A DNA stretch of 64,000 nucleotides from G963662655 sp963666875. GTDB lineage: Bacteria; Cloacimonadota; Cloacimonadia; Cloacimonadales; JAIOQZ01. The notes beneath the pieces are model-generated. The model ran no database searches. It was not told where the DNA came from and saw only the letters and a program-made list of their open reading frames with translations. The stretch's first letter is position 1. Each line of letters opens with the position of its first letter. A program made the translations under genes and the position numbers. Positions 16,737 to 24,097 of the stretch are shown in pieces. Location of the stretch: assembly GCA_963666875.2 (NCBI GenBank), contig CAXXPU010000014.1:124001-188000 (forward strand), read 5' to 3'.

Positions 16737-17771
16737 ATGAAAGTATTCCTTAGTTGGTCAGGTACTTTAAGCCACAAAGTCGCCCTCGTTTTTCGGGATT
16801 GGATTAAGCAAGTTATACAGGAAATTGAACCATATGTTTCATCAGAAGATATCGATAAAGGTGCAAGATGGAGTACTGATATCGCACAAGAACTTTCAAA
16901 CTCCGAATTCGGAATTCTTTGTGTCACAAAAGACAATATTGACGCGCCATGGCTTGTTTTTGAGGCTGGTGCATTATCGAAGACGATGGATAAATCATCA
17001 GTATGCCCCTTCCTGTTTGATATAAAAAGATCAGAAGTCGATGGACCTATTCTGCAATTTCAATCGACAATATTTGAAAAAGATGACGTAAGAAAACTGA
17101 TAAAATCATTACACAAGAAATGCGTAAATAATAAACTGACAGAAACCCAATTGAGCGAAGCATTTGATGTGTGGTTTCCCCGACTAGAAGAGAAACTTCT
17201 TGAACTAAGAAGTGAATTACACGCACCAGAAGACTCGGAAGATCCGCAAAAACCTCAACAGAATTCAATACAGGTAATACTGGAAGAAATGCTTGAACTA
17301 ACGCGAATGAATCAGAAACTTCTTCGGAGTTCGGACGGGAGAATGGAAGCAATTACAGTTGAGGTGAATAGGAATCTTATAGCTCTTCAGGAAAAAACAT
17401 CTCTTGCATTGAGTGAAGCAATGCCACGTGATCACATCTTCAATTTGGATCGTGATTCGAAGATAACAGCAAGAATATTGGATGCTTTACCATCTGGTAT
17501 TGTTGGGGCAAAAATGTGTGCAAGTCTTTTACGTGAAACATATCCATGGTTGTACAGTATTGCTTTCAATGTTTTTGAGATAATAGAGAGCCGGTTGGAT
17601 CAATCACAGAAAAAAGAAGCTACGAAAAGCTTCCAGAGTATTTTCCATATTACGATGAGCTCTAAAATCTTTATGCAAACTCAAAAGGACAGAGAGAACC
17701 TTCAGATGGTATATTACAAACTAATGAGTTATCTTCCAGATTTTGTGATCGATTACGAGCTTCCATTCTGA
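16737..17771 (+). CDS. TIR-domain protein
   Basis: A 344-residue protein. Residues 1-~150 form a TIR domain of the stand-alone prokaryotic kind: MKVFLSWSGTLSHKVA, YVSSEDIDKGARW, GILCVTKDNIDAPWLVFEAGAL and FQSTIF. Glu76 in WLVFEAG is at the position of the catalytic Glu of TIR NAD hydrolases. Residues ~185-215 look coiled-coil, and ~230-344 are of unknown fold, perhaps a sensor. Bacterial TIR proteins often act in anti-phage defence by NAD depletion or signal-nucleotide production. The gene is visibly AT-richer than its neighbours (a sampled 60-base line has 40% GC against 57% in the following gene) and sits between a terminator and the kbl gene. That suggests later insertion into the cluster. 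Role in defence is inference. Confidence 0.85.
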   Translation: MKVFLSWSGTLSHKVALVFRDWIKQVIQEIEPYVSSEDIDKGARWSTDIAQELSNSEFGILCVTKDNIDAPWLVFEAGALSKTMDKSSVCPFLFDIKRSEVDGPILQFQSTIFEKDDVRKLIKSLHKKCVNNKLTETQLSEAFDVWFPRLEEKLLELRSELHAPEDSEDPQKPQQNSIQVILEEMLELTRMNQKLLRSSDGRMEAITVEVNRNLIALQEKTSLALSEAMPRDHIFNLDRDSKITARILDALPSGIVGAKMCASLLRETYPWLYSIAFNVFEIIESRLDQSQKKEATKSFQSIFHITMSSKIFMQTQKDRENLQMVYYKLMSYLPDFVIDYELPF

Positions 17772-17804
17772 TAAACACAAAACCTACCATAAAGGAGCAA
17801 CATT

Positions 17805-19052
17805 ATGGCTTACAGCGACAAAATCAGGCAAGTCTATCTGGACACCCTTCAGGGCATCGAAGACAAAGGCATCTTCAAGCAGGAGCGTTTTATCCACTCA
17901 CCGCAGGCGGCGGACATCGAGGTGGAATTTCCCACCGGATCAAGCCTGAAAAAGGTGATCAACATGTGCGCCAACAACTACCTGGGACTCTCCAGTCACC
18001 CGGACGTGGTGCAGGCCGCGCATGAAGGACTCGACACCCGCGGCTACGGCATGTCGTCCGTACGCTTCATCTGCGGCACGCAGGACATCCACAACAAGCT
18101 CGAACGCATGGTCACCGAGTTCCTCGGCACCGAAGACACCATCCTCTTCCCGTCCTGCATGGACGCCAACGCAGGCGTTTTCGAAGCGATTCTCACCGAC
18201 GAGGACGTGATGATCTCCGACCGCCTGGTGCACGCCTCCATCATCGACGGTATCCGGCTGGCACCCGCCATGCACGACACCTTCAAGCACTCCGACATGA
18301 AGCATCTCGAGAATAAACTCATCCTCCACGCCGACAAGCGCCTCAAAGTGGTCATCACCGACGGCGTATTCTCCATGGACGGCGACACCGCGAAGCTCGA
18401 CGAGATGGTCGCGCTCTGCGACAAGTACGATGCCATGCTGTTTGTCGATGACTCGCATTCGACCGGCTTCATTGGTAAGACGGGTCGCGGAACCCACGAG
18501 AAATGCGGCGTGATGGGCAAGATCGACATCATCACCACCACCTTCGGCAAGGCTCTCGGCGGCGCTTCCGGCGGATGCGTGTCCGGACGGAAAGAAATCG
18601 TGGAGATGTGTCGTCAGAAGGCACGTCCCTACCTCTTCTCGAACACCATCGCTCCGGTTGTCGTATCGGGCGTTCTCAAGGTTCTGGAAATCCTTTCCAA
18701 GACCACCGAGCGCCGCGACAAGCTTGAAGCCAACACCGAATACTGGCGCAAGGGACTCGAGGATGCGGGATTCGTCCTTCAGCCCGGCGATACGCCCATC
18801 GTGCCGGTGATGCTCTTCAACGCCAAGCTCTCGCAGGATTTCTCGCGCGATCTGTACGACGAAGGCATTTACGCGATCGGCTTCTTCTTCCCGGTGGTAC
18901 CGCAGGGCAAAGCGCGTATCCGTACACAGATTTCTGCAGCGCACGAGCGGGAACACCTCGATAAAGCGCTGGCGGCCTTCATCAAGGTCGGAAAAAAGTA
19001 CGGTATCCTCGGTTTGACCAAGCAGCAAATCATCGACAAGTACGGTCTGTAA
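17805..19052 (+). CDS. kbl: 2-amino-3-ketobutyrate coenzyme A ligase (glycine C-acetyltransferase)
   Basis: A 415-residue PLP enzyme of the alpha-oxoamine synthase family. Long stretches follow E. coli Kbl: MCANNYLGLSSHPD, SVRFICGTQDIHNKLE, DGVFSMDGD, VDDSHSTGF (His218), TTTFGKALGGASGG (PLP Lys249), RPYLFSNTIAP and GFFFPVVPQGKARIRTQ. It splits 2-amino-3-ketobutyrate with CoA into glycine and acetyl-CoA, the step after threonine dehydrogenase; the reaction is reversible. The family also includes serine palmitoyltransferase and BioF, but the match here is to Kbl. The start ATG has AAAGGAG upstream. The MFS gene follows by 13 bases. Confidence 0.94.
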   Translation: MAYSDKIRQVYLDTLQGIEDKGIFKQERFIHSPQAADIEVEFPTGSSLKKVINMCANNYLGLSSHPDVVQAAHEGLDTRGYGMSSVRFICGTQDIHNKLERMVTEFLGTEDTILFPSCMDANAGVFEAILTDEDVMISDRLVHASIIDGIRLAPAMHDTFKHSDMKHLENKLILHADKRLKVVITDGVFSMDGDTAKLDEMVALCDKYDAMLFVDDSHSTGFIGKTGRGTHEKCGVMGKIDIITTTFGKALGGASGGCVSGRKEIVEMCRQKARPYLFSNTIAPVVVSGVLKVLEILSKTTERRDKLEANTEYWRKGLEDAGFVLQPGDTPIVPVMLFNAKLSQDFSRDLYDEGIYAIGFFFPVVPQGKARIRTQISAAHEREHLDKALAAFIKVGKKYGILGLTKQQIIDKYGL

Positions 19053-19065
19053 TCCGGGGTTGCGC

Positions 19066-20328
19066 ATGAATGGTAAAGCAGGAAATCGCTGGCTTGTCGT
19101 TCTGGGAGCAACACTCATCCAGCTCTGCCTGGGCGCGATCTATGCGTGGTCGGTCTTCACACCGTACCTGACAAAAGCGATCGCGGACGGCGGCGCCGGC
19201 TGGAGCAAGGTTCAGACACAGATCGTCTTTTCGGTCGGTCTGGTCTCATTCGCCGTGGTCATGGTGCTGGCAGGAAAGAAGCTGGGGAAAATCGGGCCGC
19301 GTCGCCTTTCCATCATCTCGGCCATCACGATGGGCGCCGGCTATATTCTCGGCGGACTCTTCGGCGGAACGTCCTTCTGGCCTATCCTAATCTTCATCGG
19401 GCTGATCGGTGGCGGCGGTATCGGTATCAGCTACGTAGTACCGATCGCGGTCGGAATCCGCTGGTTCCCGGACAAGAAGGGACTCATCAGCGGTGTTTCC
19501 GTTGCCGGCTTCGGCTTTGGCGCCATGATCTGGGTCAAGCTCGCCGGTCAGTGGGGACACCTGATCGACAACTACAGCATCTCGACCACATTCATCGTTT
19601 ATGGCATCCTATTCGCGATCCTGATCCTGATCGGCAGCATCTGGATGGTCTTCCCGAAAGAACAGAAGGAAGCTGTCGGCAAGAAGAAGAACGACAACCC
19701 GAAAGTTGTCTCCACTGTCGCGGATCTCCGCAGCGGCGAGATGCTTCGAACCCTGTCGTTTTACCTGATCTTCCTCGTGTTCGTGTTCAACGCGATGGCG
19801 GGGTTGATGTCGATCGGATTGATGAAGCTCTATCCCATGGAAGCGCTGCAGAATAAAGGACTGGATATCGCTGCCGCAACGGCGATCTCCGGTACGGCGA
19901 TGGCTGTGTTCTTCGCGCTGGCGAACGGATTGGGGAGAATCCTATGGGGATTTTTCAGCGATAAGCTGAAGCGTAAACCGTCCATCATCATCATGGCAGC
20001 CACGCAGGGCGCGTTCATGCTGCTGTTCCCCTACATGGCGGGGACACCGTGGATGCTCTACCTGGTAGCGACGCTGATCGGATTTAATTACGGCGGCGCG
20101 TTCGCGCTCTTCCCGACGATCACCGCGGACACTTTCGGAGCGAAATTCGTGGGTGAAAATTACCCGTTCGTCTTCCTCGCCTATGGCGCGGGTGGCATTT
20201 TCGGGCCGATCCTGGGCGGCGTTCTCGGCGATATGGGCAATTTCCCGCTGGCGTTTTCGATCTGCGGCGTGCTCTGCCTCATCAGCGCTGCAATGACATT
20301 CAAAATCAATCCGCCAAGACATGCATAA
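19066..20328 (+). CDS. MFS transporter, oxalate/formate-antiporter (OFA) family
   Basis: A 420-residue, 12-helix major facilitator protein. It begins NRWLVVLGATLIQLCLGAIYAWSVFTPYL, a hallmark of the OFA subfamily, and has the loop motif GKKLGKIGPRR between helices 2 and 3. OFA members exchange small carboxylates such as oxalate/formate, lactate or pyruvate. I choose ATG 19066 with GGGGT upstream; a TTG at 19060 is an alternative that adds two residues. It lies 13 bases after kbl and overlaps rsmI by eight bases. A role in moving the substrate or product of the threonine/glycine/acetate cluster is plausible inference. Confidence 0.85.
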   Translation: MNGKAGNRWLVVLGATLIQLCLGAIYAWSVFTPYLTKAIADGGAGWSKVQTQIVFSVGLVSFAVVMVLAGKKLGKIGPRRLSIISAITMGAGYILGGLFGGTSFWPILIFIGLIGGGGIGISYVVPIAVGIRWFPDKKGLISGVSVAGFGFGAMIWVKLAGQWGHLIDNYSISTTFIVYGILFAILILIGSIWMVFPKEQKEAVGKKKNDNPKVVSTVADLRSGEMLRTLSFYLIFLVFVFNAMAGLMSIGLMKLYPMEALQNKGLDIAAATAISGTAMAVFFALANGLGRILWGFFSDKLKRKPSIIIMAATQGAFMLLFPYMAGTPWMLYLVATLIGFNYGGAFALFPTITADTFGAKFVGENYPFVFLAYGAGGIFGPILGGVLGDMGNFPLAFSICGVLCLISAAMTFKINPPRHA

Positions 20329-21148
20329 CAATATCGGAATCCTCTACCTGGTTCCAACGCCTGTCGGCAATCTGGCCGATATGACATTTCGATCGGTGGA
20401 GACGCTGAAAAGCGTCTCCACCATCGCTTGCGAGGACACCCGTACATCGCGCGTCCTCTTGCAGCACTACAACATCGAAACGCCCACCGTCAGCTACCAC
20501 AAGTTCAATGAACGAGAGCGCACGGAACAACTGATCGGGAAGCTCCTTTCCGGCAACGATATCGCCATTATCACCGACGCGGGTAGTCCGGGCATCTCCG
20601 ATCCGGCGCAGGTCATCGTACAGGCGGCGATCGCGGAATGTATCCGCGTAATCGCCTTACCCGGTGCGACCAGCGTCATCCCAGCCGTCGGCGCGTCCGG
20701 ACTGGACACCGAACGCTTTCTCTTCACGGGGTTCCTTCCGGACAAGCAGAAAGACCGCGACGCCCTCATCGACGAGATCAAACACCTGCAAGCCACGATC
20801 GTCTTTTTCGAAGCGCCGCACCGTATCGACAAGACCCTTGCCTGGCTCATGGAAAAGCTCGGTGACCGCAACGCCGTCATCGCGCGAGAAATCAGCAAGA
20901 TCCACGAGGAATACGTGCGCGGGACGTTCTCCGAACTGATCGGAAGCGAGTTCACGCGTAAGGGCGAGATGGTGCTGCTGGTGGAAGGCTTCACCGTGGA
21001 AGAGGTGACCGACGATTCGATCGAAAATAAACTTCAGGAGCTGCTCGAAACTGGCGTCTCCATGAAGCAGGCGGTGAAGGATGTCGCGAAATCCACGGCG
21101 ACACCGAAAAACCGGGTATATGAGATTGGACTGAGTCTGAAGCAATAA
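20321..21148 (+). CDS. rsmI: 16S rRNA (cytidine(1402)-2'-O)-methyltransferase
   Basis: A 275-residue SAM-dependent methyltransferase of the tetrapyrrole-methylase fold. Family signatures are LYLVPTPVGNLADMTFRS at the N-terminus, ACEDTRTSRVLL, ITDAGSPGISDP, LPGATSVIPAVGASGL and FFEAPHRIDKTL. It 2'-O-methylates C1402 of 16S rRNA. The C-terminal part (MKQAVKDVAKSTATPKNRVYEIGL) is the usual small helical domain. It starts inside the last codons of the MFS gene (eight-base overlap), so translation is coupled. Confidence 0.95.
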   Translation: MHNNIGILYLVPTPVGNLADMTFRSVETLKSVSTIACEDTRTSRVLLQHYNIETPTVSYHKFNERERTEQLIGKLLSGNDIAIITDAGSPGISDPAQVIVQAAIAECIRVIALPGATSVIPAVGASGLDTERFLFTGFLPDKQKDRDALIDEIKHLQATIVFFEAPHRIDKTLAWLMEKLGDRNAVIAREISKIHEEYVRGTFSELIGSEFTRKGEMVLLVEGFTVEEVTDDSIENKLQELLETGVSMKQAVKDVAKSTATPKNRVYEIGLSLKQ

Positions 21149-21158
21149 AGGACGGGCT

Positions 21159-21962
21159 ATGAAAACGGTCACGAAACTGATTCAATGGTCTTCTCTTGCT
21201 GTGGTGATGAGTATCTGCCTTGCGATTGTTCAATGCGACAACGACCCTGAAACAGCGATAACGTATGGGGATTATCCTCTTGAAATCGGCAATACATGGC
21301 TCTATCGCATGACCATGCCCACTGCCGTTGAGGTAGGCGATGATGTTGTGATCGACACGATTGAGATTTACTATCGACTGGTTGCAGACACAACGTGCAT
21401 TATATCCGACAGTATTCTTGCCACCGGCATCGCAATCATCAATGACACCTCCGGAACCTGCTACGGGAGGAATTACGTTGCGAATCTCGATGACGGTTTT
21501 TACCGGGTAGGGTACGAAGGTACGGGGATCGGCGTTCCGGGTAGATTCGATCGGATTCCCCCCATTCTTCCGGGATTAGAGCCGGGTGACGATACCGGGA
21601 AATCGTGGCTTGCGAGAACGACATCCGATTACGAGATGCTACTACCCTCTCTCTCGGAATCGGGATACCAATGGAGCTATAATCGCGACAATAACGTGCT
21701 TGAGGTGATAAACGTAATCAATGGTTGGGATACGATCGAAGTTCCGTATGGGAAACTATCGTGTGTGCATAAAATGAAAACGATAATCTTCGAAGTGGGC
21801 GCTCTCGAGCCAATTCACTACGATTATGCGCCATGTGGTATGGCGCTGCTCTGGCTCGATCTCGGAATAACAGAGGTTTACGATTCGCTGGGATTTGGGC
21901 CTATCGCAGAATTTCACATGTGGGAGAAGATCGAACTGGTCGATTACATACCGGGCAGGTGA
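21159..21962 (+). CDS. Hypothetical lipoprotein
   Basis: A 267-residue exported protein. Hydrophobic leader about residues 9-25 ends in IVQC, giving a probable lipobox with Cys at 27. Just after, YPLEIGNTWLYRM is a motif common at the start of FCB-group secreted beta-rich proteins of unknown function. The remainder is beta-strand rich with no catalytic motif seen. It follows rsmI by ten bases with AAGGACGG upstream, so it may be co-transcribed. Its G+C is lower than that of rsmI. Confidence 0.7.
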   Translation: MKTVTKLIQWSSLAVVMSICLAIVQCDNDPETAITYGDYPLEIGNTWLYRMTMPTAVEVGDDVVIDTIEIYYRLVADTTCIISDSILATGIAIINDTSGTCYGRNYVANLDDGFYRVGYEGTGIGVPGRFDRIPPILPGLEPGDDTGKSWLARTTSDYEMLLPSLSESGYQWSYNRDNNVLEVINVINGWDTIEVPYGKLSCVHKMKTIIFEVGALEPIHYDYAPCGMALLWLDLGITEVYDSLGFGPIAEFHMWEKIELVDYIPGR

Positions 21963-21987
21963 CGATCCACCTTTTTCATCATTTTGC

Positions 21988-22016
21988 TTGACACCTCAAC
22001 CCATCAAATGTTTCTT
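21988..22016 (+). promoter_or_regulatory. Candidate promoter for tRNA-Phe
   Basis: TTGACA at 21988-21993 lies 17 bases before TTTCTT (22011-22016), which would start transcription about 14 bases before the tRNA. The -35 is perfect but the -10 is poor. Confidence 0.35.
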
Positions 22017-22035
22017 GCTCTTCACCGAATACGAG

Positions 22036-22111
22036 GGCGGGATAGCTCAGTTGGTAGAGCAGAGGCCTGAAAAGCCTTGTGTCCCCAGTTCAAGTCTGGG
22101 TCCTGCCACCA
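22036..22111 (+). tRNA. tRNA-Phe (GAA)
   Basis: A 76-base cloverleaf. Acceptor GGCGGGA pairs with TCCTGCC (one G-T pair), followed by A73 and an encoded CCA. The anticodon loop CTGAAAA reads GAA for phenylalanine, in stem AGGC/GCCT. The T-loop GTTCAAGTC is standard. A terminator follows directly. Confidence 0.97.
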
Positions 22112-22117
22112 TAGATT

Positions 22118-22140
22118 AGGCGCTGAAAAGCGCCTTTTTT
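22118..22140 (+). terminator. Terminator after tRNA-Phe
   Basis: Stem AGGCGC / GCGCCT with loop TGAAAA followed by a run of six T. Confidence 0.9.
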
Positions 22141-22144
22141 CGTT

Positions 22145-22254
22145 TGGTCAAACTTCCGAATGTGACGAGTGAAGCGAGTCTCTTCCGAATGTTTGACCAT
22201 AATCCAACCAACATTCAGATGACCTCACTTCGTTCGGACAATCGGAAGTTGGTT
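22145..22254. repeat. Two adjacent palindromic REP-like units
   Basis: The first unit (22145-22199) has outer arms TGGTCAAAC / GTTTGACCA around a core GACGAGTGAAGCGAGTC. The second (22204-22254) has arms AACCAAC / GTTGGTT around CTCACTTCGTTCGGAC. The second is an approximate inverted copy of the first. They lie between the tRNA terminator and the ribosome site of the next gene. They differ from the GGGGCAGG-type REP elsewhere in the window. Confidence 0.7.
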
Positions 22255-22266
22255 AAAGGAGCCGAC

Positions 22267-23808
22267 ATGCAATACCTGATCAGAAACGTGATCGTACCGC
22301 TATCGAGCCAGCCGGACTACCGTCAGGCGGCGTCAGCCAAGCTGCGCGTACCGGTAGAGCAACTGGAATCGTGTATCGTTATGCGCCGATCGCTGGACGC
22401 GAGGAAGCGCAACCAGCTAAAGTGGAATTTCACGCTGCTGGCGGAATTCGCACACACTCCGCACAACCATCCCGACATGACGCCCTACAACGAAAAGCCA
22501 CTCGACGAACCGTCATCCACGAAGCTGTCACAGGAAAATCCGGTGATCATCGGCGCGGGTCCGGCGGGACTCTTCGCGGCGGTCGCGATGGTCGAGAACG
22601 GCTTGAAACCGTGGATATTCGATCGCGGCGATGAGATGACCGAACGAATCCGGTTCGTGGAAGACTTCTGGCACACCGGCGAACTCGATCCCGAATCGAA
22701 CGCTCAATTCGGCGAGGGCGGCGCAGGGACATTCTCCGACGGCAAACTCACCGCGCGCAGTCGGGACGGATTCTCCAGCCTCGTGTTCGAGAACCTTATT
22801 CGGTTTGGCGCACCCGAAGATATCCGCATCGACGCACATCCGCACCTCGGCTCCGACTGCATTCGCGCCATCATCGTACGCATGCGCAAATGGCTCGAAG
22901 AAAGCGGCTGCCGGTTCTTCTGGCGACACAAACTCGAAGACCTCACCGTCGAGAAGGATCGCGTCACGCATGTCAGAATCGGCGACATGACAATATCTCC
23001 CGAGATCGTGGTCATCGCGCTGGGAAATTCCGCGCGTGACACCTTCGAGATGCTGCACGAAAGCGGCGTTCGCGTCGAAGCCAAGCCCTTCGCGATCGGC
23101 TTCCGCATCGAGCATCCGCGCACCTTCATCGACGAAGCCTTCTACGGCGAGAAAACCGATTTCTCCCTCTCCGGAGCCGCGACCTATCGCATGACCGCCA
23201 AGGCCGGTAACTACGGAGTCTATACGTTCTGCATGTGCCCGGGCGGCGAGGTTATCGCTGCCGCCTCCGAGCCGGATTGCCAGGTCACCAACGGTATGAG
23301 CTACTCAAAACGCGACGCCTTTTTCTCAAACAGTGCCGTGGTGGTGACGGTCAACGAAAAAGATTTCGGTTCGAAACCACTCGACGGCATCCATTTCCAG
23401 CGTAAAATCGAGCAGAAATGCTTCAATCCACAGCTTCCCTACTTCGCACCCACACAGTCGGCTGGCGACTTCTGCGGTATCAGAAAGGCGAGTCTGGCGC
23501 GGAATTCCTATCGTCCGGGAACCTACAACATCGACCTGCGAGACGTCTATCCCAAAGCGCTTACTCGGGCGCTACAGACGGGCATGAAACATTTCGAGCA
23601 GCTACACCGCGATTTTATCTGCAAGGGCGTCCTGATCGCGCCCGAGACCCGTACCTCCTCGCCGGTTCGCATCCTGCGCCGTCAGGATAACGGTTCATCG
23701 GTCAACTGCGAGAATCTCTATCCGATCGGTGAAGGCTCCGGCTACGCAGGCGGCATCGTCAGTAGCGCCGTCGATGGCTACCGGCTGGGCAGAAGCTTCC
23801 GGTTGTAA
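22267..23808 (+). CDS. Uncharacterised FAD-dependent dehydrogenase (COG2509 type)
   Basis: A 513-residue flavoprotein. An N-terminal ~90-residue domain (IVPLSSQPDYRQAASAKLRV, VMRRSLDARKRNQLKW) precedes the FAD-binding GAGPAGLFAAVAM. Then come AQFGEGGAGTFSDGKLTAR, GSDCIRAIIVRMRKWLEE, IGFRIEHPR, TFCMCPGGEVIAAASE and a C-terminal GEGSGYAGGIVSSAVDG. These are the marks of a broadly conserved but uncharacterised dehydrogenase family. The reaction is unknown. I start at ATG 22267 with AAAGGAG; the frame is open upstream to 22144 only because it reads through the palindromic repeats. Confidence 0.85.
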   Translation: MQYLIRNVIVPLSSQPDYRQAASAKLRVPVEQLESCIVMRRSLDARKRNQLKWNFTLLAEFAHTPHNHPDMTPYNEKPLDEPSSTKLSQENPVIIGAGPAGLFAAVAMVENGLKPWIFDRGDEMTERIRFVEDFWHTGELDPESNAQFGEGGAGTFSDGKLTARSRDGFSSLVFENLIRFGAPEDIRIDAHPHLGSDCIRAIIVRMRKWLEESGCRFFWRHKLEDLTVEKDRVTHVRIGDMTISPEIVVIALGNSARDTFEMLHESGVRVEAKPFAIGFRIEHPRTFIDEAFYGEKTDFSLSGAATYRMTAKAGNYGVYTFCMCPGGEVIAAASEPDCQVTNGMSYSKRDAFFSNSAVVVTVNEKDFGSKPLDGIHFQRKIEQKCFNPQLPYFAPTQSAGDFCGIRKASLARNSYRPGTYNIDLRDVYPKALTRALQTGMKHFEQLHRDFICKGVLIAPETRTSSPVRILRRQDNGSSVNCENLYPIGEGSGYAGGIVSSAVDGYRLGRSFRL

Positions 23809-23843
23809 CCGCACTTCGAACCATCCGCACAGCAGATTTGTTT

Positions 23844-23932
23844 GATCGCCACCATACGCGTAGTGTTCCGCGCATTTATTTATGTGTCCGGTAGTTGGAA
23901 TGCGCGGTATATCTACGCGTATGGTGGCGATC
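23844..23932. repeat. Long inverted repeat / stem-loop
   Basis: Left arm 23844-23876 begins GATCGCCACCATACGCGTAG and right arm 23899-23932 ends with its exact complement. The outer 20 bp pair perfectly, then a small bulge (TGTT against TATAT), then nine more pairs (CCGCGCATT / AATGCGCGG) around a 22-base loop. There is no T-run afterwards, so it is not a standard terminator. It lies between the FAD dehydrogenase and leucyl aminopeptidase genes in a gap without a gene. Confidence 0.85.
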
Positions 23933-24097
23933 GGGCGAAGATGCGTGCGGGTACCGGATGACAACCATCACTCCCTGACCATCCCCATGTCGATCCGGAA
24001 TAAACACCAAAATTTCAACTGCAAAATTCTTTACAAAATTGAGATATATGGTAGTATGACATGATTAGGAAAAGTAAAATGAAAAATGGAGGTTCAT

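Noticed and set aside
7197..19052. Reading the SDR / acyl carrier / ligase / alpha-oxoamine synthase set as a sphingolipid cluster
   Set aside because: The set recalls spt-type clusters, but the SDR matches threonine dehydrogenase and the PLP enzyme matches Kbl over their whole lengths; the ligase matches AcsA rather than a long-chain acyl ligase.
22144..22266. A 41-codon upstream extension of the FAD dehydrogenase
   Set aside because: It only reads through the palindromic repeats; ATG 22267 has a good AAAGGAG site and gives the family N-terminus.
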